Shown here: in pieces, positions 1 to 8,700 of the stretch
Numbering within the stretch: the first letter of the stretch is position 1
Layout: each line of letters opens with the position of its first letter
Notes under the pieces: model-generated
The model's database searches: none
Told to the model about the DNA's origin: nothing
Seen by the model: only the letters and a program-made list of their open reading frames with translations
Source: JBBQSF01 sp038214085
GTDB lineage: Bacteria; Bacteroidota; Bacteroidia; Bacteroidales; CG2-30-32-10
Direction of reading: 5' to 3'
Length of the DNA stretch: 17,675 nucleotides
Assembly: GCA_038214085.1 (NCBI GenBank)
Contig: JBBQSF010000061.1
Location: 1 to 17,675 of the forward strand
Translations under genes and position numbers: made by a program

Positions 1-183
1 AAAAGAATATTTAAACCATTTTGGTTTAGGAATAATGCTAGCAAGAAAAATACTTTCAGGAAGATTTAATTTCGAAGGTTTCTTTTTGAAATAATACTGT
101 GAAGCTTCTGTAACTCCATATATTCCTGGTCCCCATTCAATCAAATTCAAATAAACTTCGTACATTTTTTCTTTCCACCCTTT
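1..183 (-). pseudogene. GT51 peptidoglycan glycosyltransferase fragment, 5'-broken and running off the left edge
   Basis: The minus strand reads 61 open codons from 183 to the window edge. They contain the hallmark stretch of monofunctional transglycosylases (MtgA / GT51 family): WKEKMYEVYLNLIEWGPGIYG, then TEASQYYFKKKPSKL and ESIFLASIIPKPKWF. In intact members this block lies well inside the domain and is preceded by the catalytic Glu and the QL.KN motif. Here an in-frame TGA (184-186) sits directly before it. The only ATG in the fragment is the internal Met of the MYEVYLN motif, and neither other minus frame upstream restores the missing N-terminal half. The enzyme polymerises lipid II into glycan strands, so this piece alone could not work. 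A sequencing indel is possible, but no family-like sequence continues upstream, so I favour a decayed or truncated gene. Family assignment is confident; pseudogene status is inferred. Confidence 0.72.
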
Positions 184-325
184 TCAATTCATTAAAAAAA
201 AATTGATTGTTACACTAGGTGAAAATTTAGGCACATGATTTATTAGTGGATTTGTGATTATTGCTGTATTTAAAAACTGATATTTTTCAAACAAACATTT
301 ATAAAGTTTAATTTTATTTCACTGT

Positions 326-560
326 TGTCCGATAAAAATAAAGCAAATTAATGAAACGTCATGCTAAATGAATTGTTTGCGGGTTTTGTAAAAACAAGAG
401 CTTGGTTTTTCCAAGATTGCTAAATTGGTTTTTATCAATTTATTTTGCCTCTGTCCTGAAGGATGTAAATTGCTAAAAATCAATTCATCCTTTAGGAACG
501 AGGCAAGAACAGAAAACAATAAATTTACATCCTTTTGGATATTACATTTTTTATCGGACA
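326..560. repeat. MITE-like structured element with 13-bp terminal inverted repeats
   Basis: TGTCCGATAAAAA at 326-338 is matched by its exact reverse complement at 548-560. Inside lies a long imperfect hairpin: the arm at 445-472 pairs with 481-506 (shared core TTGCCTC, TCCT, AAGGATG, ATTG) around the 8-nt loop CTAAAAAT. A further 12-bp inverted pair (460-471 with 522-533) competes with it. No transposase fits in 235 bp, so this resembles a non-autonomous miniature element. No clear target-site duplication is visible. The 65-codon minus frame that starts on the right repeat looks like a by-product of the symmetry. Confidence 0.5.
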
Positions 561-660
561 TTTTTGTTTCTTAATATCAAAAATTAAATTTTTTCTAAAA
601 AATAGCAATACTAATTATTGACTGTTTTAAGCATTGTTCCTCGCTTTTTTTATTTAACCA

Positions 661-674
661 GAATTCATGAATTC
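661..674. promoter_or_regulatory. 14-bp perfect palindrome upstream of dxs
   Basis: GAATTCATGAATTC is its own reverse complement. It lies about 30 bp before the predicted -7 box of dxs, where a dimeric regulator could bind. It could also be chance in AT-rich DNA. Confidence 0.3.
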
Positions 675-705
675 ATTTTTTTAAAGGGATGTTTTTAATT
701 ATTGC

Positions 706-713
706 TAATTTTG
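706..713 (+). promoter_or_regulatory. Bacteroidota-type -7 box for dxs
   Basis: TAATTTTG fits the TAnnTTTG consensus. Transcription would begin near 720, leaving a leader of only about a dozen bases before the TTG start at 733. No clear TTTG -33 box is seen at the expected distance. Confidence 0.5.
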
Positions 714-732
714 TAAGTTAAAATCAAAAAAA

Positions 733-2664
733 TTGGATAGTGTAGCAAAAGCCGGTCCGCTTTTATCAGTTATTGATTCCCCTGCAGATCTCCGCAAACT
801 CAATGATGACGAGATTCAGCAGTTGTGCAACGAGTTGCGTCAGTTTATTATTGATGTGGTATCAAATCATCCTGGTCATTTGGGTGCAAGCCTTGGTGTG
901 GTTGAATTGGCTGTGGCAATACATTCTGTTTTTAATACGCCATACGACAAACTTATCTGGGATGTAGGCCATCAGGCTTATGCACATAAAATTCTTACGG
1001 GAAGACGCGATTCTTTTTACACCAATCGTACACAGCATGGCATCAGCGGCTTTCCCAGAATGGCAGAAAGCGAATACGATGCTTTTGGTGTGGGACATTC
1101 TTCCACATCCATATCCGCAACACTAGGAATGGCAATAGCTGCACAGCTTAAAGGCGAAACCGACCGAATGCATATTGCTGTAATTGGCGACGGTTCCATG
1201 ACCGGAGGAATGTCTTTTGAAGCATTGAATCATGCGGGTGTTTCAAACTCAAATATTTTGATCATATTAAACGATAACGGCATTGCTATTGACCAGAATG
1301 TGGGCGCACTTAAAGAATATCTCACAGATATAACCACTTCCCGCACTTACAACCGTTTTAAAGATAAAGTATGGAATTCGCTTAGTAAACGTGGGCGTTA
1401 TGGAACGAAAACAAGACGTTTTATTCAGAAAATTGAAAATGCCATTAAACTTACCGTTTTTCGCCAGAGCAATATTTTCGAATCATTAAATTTTCGTTAT
1501 TTCGGTCCGGTTGATGGGCACGATATTTACCGTTTACGTAAAGTTTTAAGCGACCTTAAAAATATTCCAGGCCCCAAGCTTCTTCATGTAATAACTATTA
1601 AAGGCAAAGGATTTGAACAAGCCGAAAAAGATCAGACCAAATACCACGCACCGGGACATTTCAACAAAAAAACCGGTGAAATTATTGTTCAACCCTGCAC
1701 GCATAACGAACATACCAAATATCAAGTGGTGTTTGGTAAAACCATGATAGAACTGGCTAAAAACAATTCGAAAATTGTGGGCATAACTCCTGCAATGTCT
1801 AGTGGATGTTCGCTTAATCTTATGATGGCTGTGATGCCCGAACGTACATTTGATGTGGGAATTGCCGAACAACATGCGGTTACTTTTTCGGCAGGGCTTG
1901 CAGTTCAGGGGATGATTCCTTTTTGCAATATATATTCTTCGTTTATGCAACGCGCCTACGATCAGATTATTCATGATGTGGCATTGCAAAACCTTCCAGT
2001 AATTTTTTGCCTCGACCGAGGTGGATTGGTGGGCGAAGACGGAGCCACACACCATGGTGCATACGATTTAGCCTATCTGCGTTGCATTCCCAACATGATT
2101 GTATCGGCTCCAATGAACGAAGAAGAACTGCGAAACCTAATGTTTACCGCGCAAAGCGAAAATTACGGACCATTTTCTATCCGTTACCCCAAAGGACCGG
2201 GAGTTTTAGATACTTGGAAAACACCGATGCACAAACTTGAAATCGGAAAAGGGCGGAAATTAAAAGACGGAAAGGACTTAGCAATTCTCAGCATTGGACA
2301 TGTCGGAAATTTCGTTACAGAAGCCATTGAAAATGCCGAAAAACAGGGCAAAAGCATTGCCCATTACGATATGCGCTTTTTAAAACCAATGGATCCGAAT
2401 CTACTGAAAGAAGTTTTTGAACACCACACAAAAATTATTACGGTTGAAGATGGTACTATAATTGGCGGACTTGGAAGCGCAGTGCTGGAATATATGTCCG
2501 ACAACAACCACAATGCGCATGTAATTCGCTTGGGCGTTCCGGATAAATTTATCGAACATGGAACACAACAGGAACTTTATGAAGAATGTGGCTACCATGT
2601 TGAAGGAATTGAAAAAGCCATTGAAAAAATTACAGAAAACAAAAACCATGAAAAAACCCAATAA
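733..2664 (+). CDS. dxs: 1-deoxy-D-xylulose-5-phosphate synthase (TTG start)
   Basis: Thiamine-diphosphate enzyme of the MEP pathway. In the cytoplasm it condenses pyruvate with glyceraldehyde 3-phosphate to DXP, the precursor of isoprenoids. At 643 aa it has the usual length. Visible motifs: HPGHLGASLG (46-55), HQAYAHKILTGRRDSF (80-95), GVGHSSTSISA (119-129), the ThDP/Mg motif GDGS (152-155) ending at NDN (180-182), FGPVDGHD (257-264), the catalytic Glu in GIAEQHAV (E379), then YSSFMQRAYDQ and LDRGGLVGEDGATHHG (428-442). The reading frame has a stop at 706-708 and no ATG before the conserved N-terminus, so TTG at 733 is the only reasonable start. A Bacteroidota -7 box lies just upstream. The next gene overlaps the 3' end by 17 nt, implying one transcript. 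Confidence 0.97.
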   Translation: MDSVAKAGPLLSVIDSPADLRKLNDDEIQQLCNELRQFIIDVVSNHPGHLGASLGVVELAVAIHSVFNTPYDKLIWDVGHQAYAHKILTGRRDSFYTNRTQHGISGFPRMAESEYDAFGVGHSSTSISATLGMAIAAQLKGETDRMHIAVIGDGSMTGGMSFEALNHAGVSNSNILIILNDNGIAIDQNVGALKEYLTDITTSRTYNRFKDKVWNSLSKRGRYGTKTRRFIQKIENAIKLTVFRQSNIFESLNFRYFGPVDGHDIYRLRKVLSDLKNIPGPKLLHVITIKGKGFEQAEKDQTKYHAPGHFNKKTGEIIVQPCTHNEHTKYQVVFGKTMIELAKNNSKIVGITPAMSSGCSLNLMMAVMPERTFDVGIAEQHAVTFSAGLAVQGMIPFCNIYSSFMQRAYDQIIHDVALQNLPVIFCLDRGGLVGEDGATHHGAYDLAYLRCIPNMIVSAPMNEEELRNLMFTAQSENYGPFSIRYPKGPGVLDTWKTPMHKLEIGKGRKLKDGKDLAILSIGHVGNFVTEAIENAEKQGKSIAHYDMRFLKPMDPNLLKEVFEHHTKIITVEDGTIIGGLGSAVLEYMSDNNHNAHVIRLGVPDKFIEHGTQQELYEECGYHVEGIEKAIEKITENKNHEKTQ

Positions 2665-3652
2665 CCTGATTGTGTTAACAGCTATGGCTCTTTCCTTTTT
2701 TGCACTTTCGTGTGGAAACACAACCAAAAAAAACAATACTGAAAACGATAAAGATACGCTGACGGTAAAAGTTCCAGATTTTAATGCGGACTCAGCCTAT
2801 TCGTACATAAAAAAGCAAGTCGACTTTGGTCCGCGCGTTCCAAATACTGAAGCGCATCGCAAATGTGCCGAGTATTTGGTTTCAAAATTAAAATCGTTCA
2901 CGGATACCGTTATTGTGCAGGAAGCTAAGTTGAGAGCTTTTAATGGCACCATTCTTAATTCTAAAAATATTATTGCATCCATTAATCCGGAAACCAATAA
3001 TCGTATTTTTATTTCGTCGCATTGGGATTCGAGGCCATTTGCCGACAATGATCCCGACAAGGCCAATCACAGCAAACCCATTCCCGGCGCAAACGATGGC
3101 GCAAGCGGTGTTGGAGTTATTATTGAATTGGCCCGAATGCTTAGCATTACCAAAGCCAATATTGGAGTTGATTTTGTACTTTTTGATTCGGAAGATTACG
3201 GACAACCCATCGCCAGTGCTATTGCTCCGGTTGAAGATTCATGGGGACTGGGTGCACAATACTGGTCCAAAAACCCACACCGCAAAGGCTATTTTGCAAA
3301 ATATGGAATTCTGTTCGACATGGTTGGAGCCAAAGATGCCGTGTTTACTAAAGAAGGAACATCAATGAATTATGCACCCGATGTTGTGAAAAAAGTCTGG
3401 GATATAGCCATCCGCCTTGGCTACTCCGATTATTTTTCCAATACCCAAACCGGCGCACTTACTGATGATCACCTTTATGTAAACATGTATGCAAAAATCC
3501 CTACCATCGACATTATTCAACACGATTCAAAAACACAATCGGGGTTTTACGAAAACTGGCACACATTAAAAGATGATATGAATGGTATTGACAAAAGCAC
3601 ACTGAAAGTGGTTGGCCAAACCGTGGCAACTGTTATTTATCAGGAGAAATAA
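2648..3652 (+). CDS. M28-family glutaminyl-peptide cyclotransferase-like lipoprotein
   Basis: The 334-aa product starts at ATG 2648, inside the last codons of dxs. This start gives a clean lipoprotein signal (MKKPNN, hydrophobic run, FALSC with lipid Cys at 22). The 30 extra in-frame codons upstream are charged and overlap dxs, so they are unlikely to be translated. The body matches the M28 / type II glutaminyl cyclase fold of Bacteroidota: DFGPRVPNT (59-67), SHWDSRP (124-130), GANDGASGVG (148-157; D150 a likely zinc ligand), FDSEDYG (179-185; E182 catalytic-like and D183 zinc-like), TDDHLY (272-277) and WHTLKDD (304-310; H305 zinc-like). Such enzymes cyclise N-terminal Gln to pyroglutamate on exported proteins and act on the periplasmic side of a membrane. 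An aminopeptidase activity is the alternative, since M28 includes both. Fold confidence is high; the cyclase activity is inferred from motif resemblance. Confidence 0.85.
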   Translation: MKKPNNLIVLTAMALSFFALSCGNTTKKNNTENDKDTLTVKVPDFNADSAYSYIKKQVDFGPRVPNTEAHRKCAEYLVSKLKSFTDTVIVQEAKLRAFNGTILNSKNIIASINPETNNRIFISSHWDSRPFADNDPDKANHSKPIPGANDGASGVGVIIELARMLSITKANIGVDFVLFDSEDYGQPIASAIAPVEDSWGLGAQYWSKNPHRKGYFAKYGILFDMVGAKDAVFTKEGTSMNYAPDVVKKVWDIAIRLGYSDYFSNTQTGALTDDHLYVNMYAKIPTIDIIQHDSKTQSGFYENWHTLKDDMNGIDKSTLKVVGQTVATVIYQEK

Positions 3653-3821
3653 GTATTTTTTGGAGAAGGGATTTTCAATTCTAAAATCAAAAATCGTTAA
3701 TCGATATTCGATATTTATTTATTTTGATTACAGAACGTAGAATTCAAACTCTTCAAAACGTCCAACATACCAAGCCTTGCTCTTAAAAATTAAATTTCTC
3801 AGTTTAATTTTTCAAATTCAC

Positions 3822-3852
3822 TTGACTTTAATATTTTCATATTGTATATTTG
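3822..3852 (+). promoter_or_regulatory. Bacteroidota promoter (TTG -33, TATATTTG -7)
   Basis: TTG at 3822-3824 and TATATTTG at 3845-3852 are separated by 20 nt, matching the TTTG-N19/21-TAnnTTTG arrangement. The start would fall near 3859, giving a leader of about 260 nt that includes the C13 tract. Confidence 0.5.
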
Positions 3853-3893
3853 AAGACATCTTTTTATTATGTGTAAACAGCAATTATTGATTA

Positions 3894-3906
3894 CCCCCCC
3901 CCCCCC
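3894..3906 (+). repeat. Homopolymeric C13 tract in the 5' leader
   Basis: Thirteen consecutive C in otherwise AT-rich DNA, framed by a short inverted pair GTAAAC (3873-3878) / GTTTAC (3907-3912). Tracts like this are prone to slipped-strand length change. It lies downstream of the predicted promoter and upstream of the T9SS propeller gene. Confidence 0.85.
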
Positions 3907-4121
3907 GTTTACAATTGTATACCAGTCAATTAACTATTACAATCTGCAATTTCCTTTTTCATTCCAGACTAACTTTTTTCATAAAACTTGTATTTCACTC
4001 TATAAATATTTTATTGGGAAGGAGGTGTAAACGCATTTATGTAAGTTAATTTCAATATCCTTTTCAATTATTCATTAATTTAATTACAAAAACTCTGGAA
4101 ACAAAAACTAACAAAAAAGTT

Positions 4122-5684
4122 TTGCAATTGCAATTATTTATTTCTATTTTTGTATTAACAGTTCTACAAATACCAAAAATGACGAACAGTCAAACCTTTT
4201 ATCTTGCTGCAAATACGGATTATAATGCCAGCAGTTCACAAAAAGCTGGTGTAATAAATACAGGTTGTGATATTCAAAAGTATAGTACAACAACAGATAA
4301 AATGAGTGTTTTTGTATGGGATGGTGAAAACCCGGGCTTTGCATGGAAATACTCTGGAACAAGCCCTACCAATGGAACCCTTGATATTGACGGAACAGGA
4401 GGCGGAGCTATAACGGATCCGGATGTAGTTCTTAGCCACGATGGTATGCTTGCATTAATTATTTACATTCAGGATAATCGATGTTATTTTGAAGCCAAAA
4501 AATATTCAAATGGGCAATTTGTTGACCACCAAAGCGCAACAGAGATAGGAACTTCTAATGAATGTACGAATCCCAATGTTGATATTGGTTATAATTACGG
4601 CTCTTCTACTGATTATGTGGCTGCAACATGGATTCAAGACAACAAAGTTATGGGCAGGGTTGGTGTAATTTCCTCAGGCAATTATTCCTTTACAAATAAT
4701 GTCAGAGAAATTGCTGCTTCCGATAATTATTATACACCGGATGTTTGTATTTGGACAAATACAACAACTGCATATAATTACGTTACCTTTACATATATTT
4801 CAGGAGACCATAATGGCACCCACTACCTCTGTTATAATCAGGATTTTTATAACAACTTAACCGGAAATAATAGTTGGGCAGGTACAGAAACCCAACTTAT
4901 GAGTGCTGATTCACCCAGCACTTTAGAAAAACCAAGAATTGCAGCTCCTATTTATACTACAGGGACTAACTTTTATTGGCATAACTTTCAAATTGTTGTT
5001 TTGTACAAGCGTATTGCTGATGGCACCACCTCCAGTATGATATATGGATTCAATAAAAAATTTAACCAATTAAATTCAAATGTTGGTATAAATTCAAGCC
5101 CGCTTATTTATGACTTTGAAAACAGGGATCCTGTTGTAACGTATGGTGGCGACAGAATTATTGTTTCATGGGTTTATTACGGCAAAAACATTACCGGTTA
5201 TGACCCTAATGAAATTTTGTCGCGACAGTTGACCTGGGATGGAACTCCTGCTACAAATCAATATTATTCGGTAGTTAATTATTCGTTAAAGGGTGACCAG
5301 TTTGCTCCATCAGTTGCTGAACGATATTCGCCTACAAACGAAGTATTGTACTGCTTTTATGATAGTGAAGCTAGGTATATCAAATACAAACACAGTAATT
5401 ACAGTAATATTTATCTAAAGCTGAGGCCAGATGCAGAAATGGACCTAACTATTTATCCCAATCCTGCAGCAAATAATTTCAGCATTTCAATACCCGACCT
5501 GGGTCTGGAATCAATCAATTACAGCATAGAAATTTTAAGCAATGCTGGGCAGTTGGTAAAAGAAATTAATATAACAGACTTTAGCTCCACAATTGATATA
5601 GCTGAATTGAACAAAGGTTTATACTATGTTAGAATAAATACAGGTGATAAGCCAATATTAAAAAAGTTGATTATTAGCCGTTAA
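4122..5684 (+). CDS. Secreted beta-propeller-like protein with T9SS type A sorting domain
   Basis: 520 aa as read from TTG 4122. A hydrophobic signal segment ends in TNS before Q24. The middle contains six loosely repeated units, each opening with a P-x-V motif (DPDV ~99, NPNV ~150, TPDV ~204, PRIA ~270, DPVV ~336, APSV ~395) followed by a strand such as AATWIQ or IVSWVYYG. The 52-66 residue spacing suits a six-bladed propeller; no catalytic signature is evident. The last ~80 residues (LTIYPNPAANNF ... GLYYVRINTGD ... LIISR) are a Por secretion system tail, so the protein should cross the outer membrane by T9SS and be anchored or released. There is no ATG between the upstream stop (4047) and the signal peptide. 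The chosen TTG removes two Lys just upstream that would complete a normal n-region, so the true start may be an earlier non-ATG codon. Ligand or enzyme role is unknown. Confidence 0.85.
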   Translation: MQLQLFISIFVLTVLQIPKMTNSQTFYLAANTDYNASSSQKAGVINTGCDIQKYSTTTDKMSVFVWDGENPGFAWKYSGTSPTNGTLDIDGTGGGAITDPDVVLSHDGMLALIIYIQDNRCYFEAKKYSNGQFVDHQSATEIGTSNECTNPNVDIGYNYGSSTDYVAATWIQDNKVMGRVGVISSGNYSFTNNVREIAASDNYYTPDVCIWTNTTTAYNYVTFTYISGDHNGTHYLCYNQDFYNNLTGNNSWAGTETQLMSADSPSTLEKPRIAAPIYTTGTNFYWHNFQIVVLYKRIADGTTSSMIYGFNKKFNQLNSNVGINSSPLIYDFENRDPVVTYGGDRIIVSWVYYGKNITGYDPNEILSRQLTWDGTPATNQYYSVVNYSLKGDQFAPSVAERYSPTNEVLYCFYDSEARYIKYKHSNYSNIYLKLRPDAEMDLTIYPNPAANNFSISIPDLGLESINYSIEILSNAGQLVKEINITDFSSTIDIAELNKGLYYVRINTGDKPILKKLIISR

Positions 5685-5710
5685 TTTTATTGATTATTAT
5701 GAGGAAAATT

Positions 5711-5751
5711 AATTATCTCCCTTCATAGAATATTAATGAAGGGGGGTAATT
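5711..5751 (+). promoter_or_regulatory. 16-bp stem-loop between the two T9SS genes
   Basis: AATTATCTCCCTTCAT (5711-5726) pairs along its full length with ATGAAGGGGGGTAATT (5736-5751) when three central G-U or C-G pairs are allowed, around a 9-nt loop. There is no T-run after it, so it is more likely an attenuator, processing site or mRNA-stability element than an intrinsic terminator. The wobble pairs make it strong as RNA on the plus strand only. Confidence 0.6.
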
Positions 5752-5780
5752 ATAATCAAATAATTAAAATAAATATATAA

Positions 5781-8700
5781 ATGCGTGAATTCAAATACAT
5801 AATTTTATTATTAATATTATTATTTACCAAGAGAGCAACATATTCCCAAGCTGTGGATATGATGGGTATGGATGTGCGGTTTGTTACCATTGAAGCAGAT
5901 TCTGCTTTTTTAAAGTGTATGTTTTATGTAAGAGATTTTTCAAATTGCTCAAGATATCAAGGTTTTTGCGCTGGGGGTAATGGTGGAGCTATTAAAAATA
6001 ATCCTGCATTAAATTACCTCACAACTCTTATTGAATTGAATATACCTGATGCGCAACAGTATCTGGCAGACGTGTCCTTATCATGCAACAATTGCAACTT
6101 ACCACCAGTTTTTCCTGTTGGCTCCTTACAGGAAGCTGTTCAGATCTCGGATACTGTTTATATACCCAACGACCCACCACTAATTGACGGATGGGCAATA
6201 GAATTTCAAGCTGTTTGCAATAGAGATACTGTAATTGATAATTTTTTAATGCACACGCAGAATAGTCTAAGATCACATATTGTACTGGTCCGTATTTTTA
6301 CTTACAAGATAAATGGGATACCAGTACTTAACAGCTCGCCAGTATATTACGAAAATCCTGTATATATTGTTTGTGCGGGTAAACACACGAGTTTAAATGC
6401 CGGTGCCTACGACCCCGACGGCGATTCACTGGTTTTCAGTTTCATAGAACCACTAGGTACAGTTCCTAGTTTAATTTACCCCTTGGGCTATATTTCTCCT
6501 TATGCACCTGTTATTGCGCCCGGATACAGCGGCAATAGCCCTTTGCCTTCGGCTCTGCAAAACCCTAACAATACCGGGGCAAGCCTGAATACTTCAACCG
6601 GTGAAATTACTTTTACTTCGTTCACCACTGGCGATTATGAGGCTACTGTTAAGGTAAAGGAATACAGGCAAGGAATTTTGTTATCAGAACAAATCCGAGA
6701 CATTCGCTTTGTAATAATCAACTGCGATAGTATTAACAATGCACCTGAAATTGAACCGCTAGCAACCATTTACGATACCGTACTTGCAGGTACAAGTATT
6801 TGCCTTCCTGTAATGGTAAGCGATAACGATTACCTGGATCCGCCATGGAATACAGTACCGCAGCAAATAACAATTACTGCATCAGGAAATGAATTTGGCG
6901 CAGGCTATAACAGCACTACTTCAGGTTGTTCTTTTCCGCCATGCGCAACGCTGAATCCAAATCCGCCAATGAGTGTGATAACGGGCGATACACTCAACTT
7001 TTGCTGGCAGACAGATTGCAACCATGTTCAAGCCGGTCTTAGCAGCGCAACTTATGTTTTTACAATAAAAGCTCGCGATAATTATTGCCCACTTAATGCA
7101 GAAACAAGCAGAATGATTGTTATTACAGTTCTCGCTCCGCCCAAGTTACCATCAGCCGAATTGCATTGTGTTTCGGTTGACAGTGTTGGTCAGGTTGTTT
7201 TAAACTGGGTACCTGCAACCGATACGTTAAATAGTTTTATTTCTTATGCTATATGGCGTGCTGACAGCATTAACGGTGCTTATTCTGCAATTGGAACTGT
7301 CAGCAATATAAATTCAAACTCGTATTTTGATAATTCTGCAAACGCTTCTAACAATCAATATTCTTATTTTATACAGACATTATCCGGCTGCAACTATTCA
7401 GCAAATTCAGATACTTTGAGTAACATTTTACTTCATTTAAACAATAACGGAACAGCGGAGTTAAGCTGGAATCCTGTTCGTGTTCCGTTATTGTCCTCTT
7501 CAAATGTGTATTATCAAATTTACAGACGTATTTTGCCTGCACCTTGGCAATTGATTGATTCTACAATGTTTTTAAACTATATCGATAGCGTTTCTGCGTG
7601 CAATGAAACGGTTTGTTATCGTGTGGAAATTTATGATTCTGTTGGTTGCGTTTCTTCCTCAAACCACCAGTGCAGCTTGTTTTCTGATATTTTTGCTCCA
7701 CCAACAGTTCTGCTCGACAGTGTGAGCGTGACTTCTGCCGGTAATGCTATAATAAGCTGGCATCCCCTTACTACTCCCGATGTAATTGGTTACTGCATTT
7801 ACATGGATAATGGGTCGGGCTTTGTAATGATTGATACGGTTTGGGGGAATAATTCGAGTTCATATATAAATTTAAATTCTGTGGCCTGTCAGCAATCCGA
7901 ATGTTACAGTATAACAGCATTCGACAGTTGTGGGAATTCAAGCCCATTAAGTGAAGCGCTTTGTACCATTAATTTAAATTTGTTCACCGTAAATTGTCAA
8001 GAGGATATTTCATTGAATTGGAATTATTACAATGATTCTTCAATAGATTCATATAGCATTTACAGTTCTGTAAATTCTTCTCCTTTTGCTTTGGAGCAGG
8101 TTGTATCTCCATCCAATAACATGTACACTGATACATCTGTAATTTCTGGTTTACAGCATTGTTATTTCATTCGAGCCAATACAAATAATGGTTCATCAAC
8201 ATCTTGTATTCGTTGTGTTGTTGCAGGTTTGTTCGAGAAGCCGGATTATAATTATTTAAGATTGGTTACAGTAACAGGTGTTCATGGTTCTGAATTGCGA
8301 ATATTTTCTGATACCAGCGCAGATATTAATTATTTTAAAATTTTAAGAAAAAATTCAATTTTAACGTTCGATTCAATAGGTTTTTTGTTGAATAATAATC
8401 AGATTAATCAAACGTATTTTGATTTAGCAGTTAATACAGAAAATCAGGCTTATCAGTATAAGATTGTTTCTATTGATGGTTGTGGTAACTCCGATACTTC
8501 AAATTTTGGTACCACAATTTTATTAAAAGCAGAAGCAAGAGAAGATTTTGTAAACAAATTAGTATGGAATGAATACAATTATTGGACAGTTGGTGTTCAA
8601 AAATATGTTGTTTCGCGTTATCTAGATGGTGTGTTTAATTCAGATATTGAAGTTATAAATTTGGGCTCGCCTTTCTATGAATATTTGGATGATGTTTCCG

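Larger units (their letters stand above)
3653..4121. other. Intergenic region / long leader of the T9SS propeller gene
   Basis: About 470 bp without a gene. It holds AT-rich sequence, a predicted promoter (3822-3852), a run of 13 C (3894-3906), and near 4019 an AAGGAGGTG motif followed by an ATG (4039) that is immediately stopped by TAA. I see no transcription terminator with a T-run after the lipoprotein gene. Confidence 0.6.

Noticed and set aside
187..321. Minus-strand open stretch ending in FSPSVTINFFLMN just upstream of the GT51 fragment
   Set aside because: It has no ATG and no similarity that I recognise to the missing half of the GT51 domain; probably non-coding AT-rich sequence.
364..561. 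65-codon minus-strand reading frame
   Set aside because: It lies wholly inside the inverted-repeat element and begins on its right terminal repeat; the protein has no family-like feature, so it is most likely a by-product of the repeat.
1546..2055. 169-codon minus-strand frame within dxs
   Set aside because: Antisense shadow of strongly conserved dxs codons; composition is typical of a reversed coding strand.
2558..2647. 30-codon N-terminal extension of the M28 lipoprotein
   Set aside because: It overlaps dxs in another frame, is Lys-rich, and would hide the lipoprotein signal peptide that starts at ATG 2648.
4039..4044. ATG-TAA minimal reading frame behind an SD-like motif
   Set aside because: Encodes one residue and is not in frame with the T9SS gene; kept only as a note on the unclear start.
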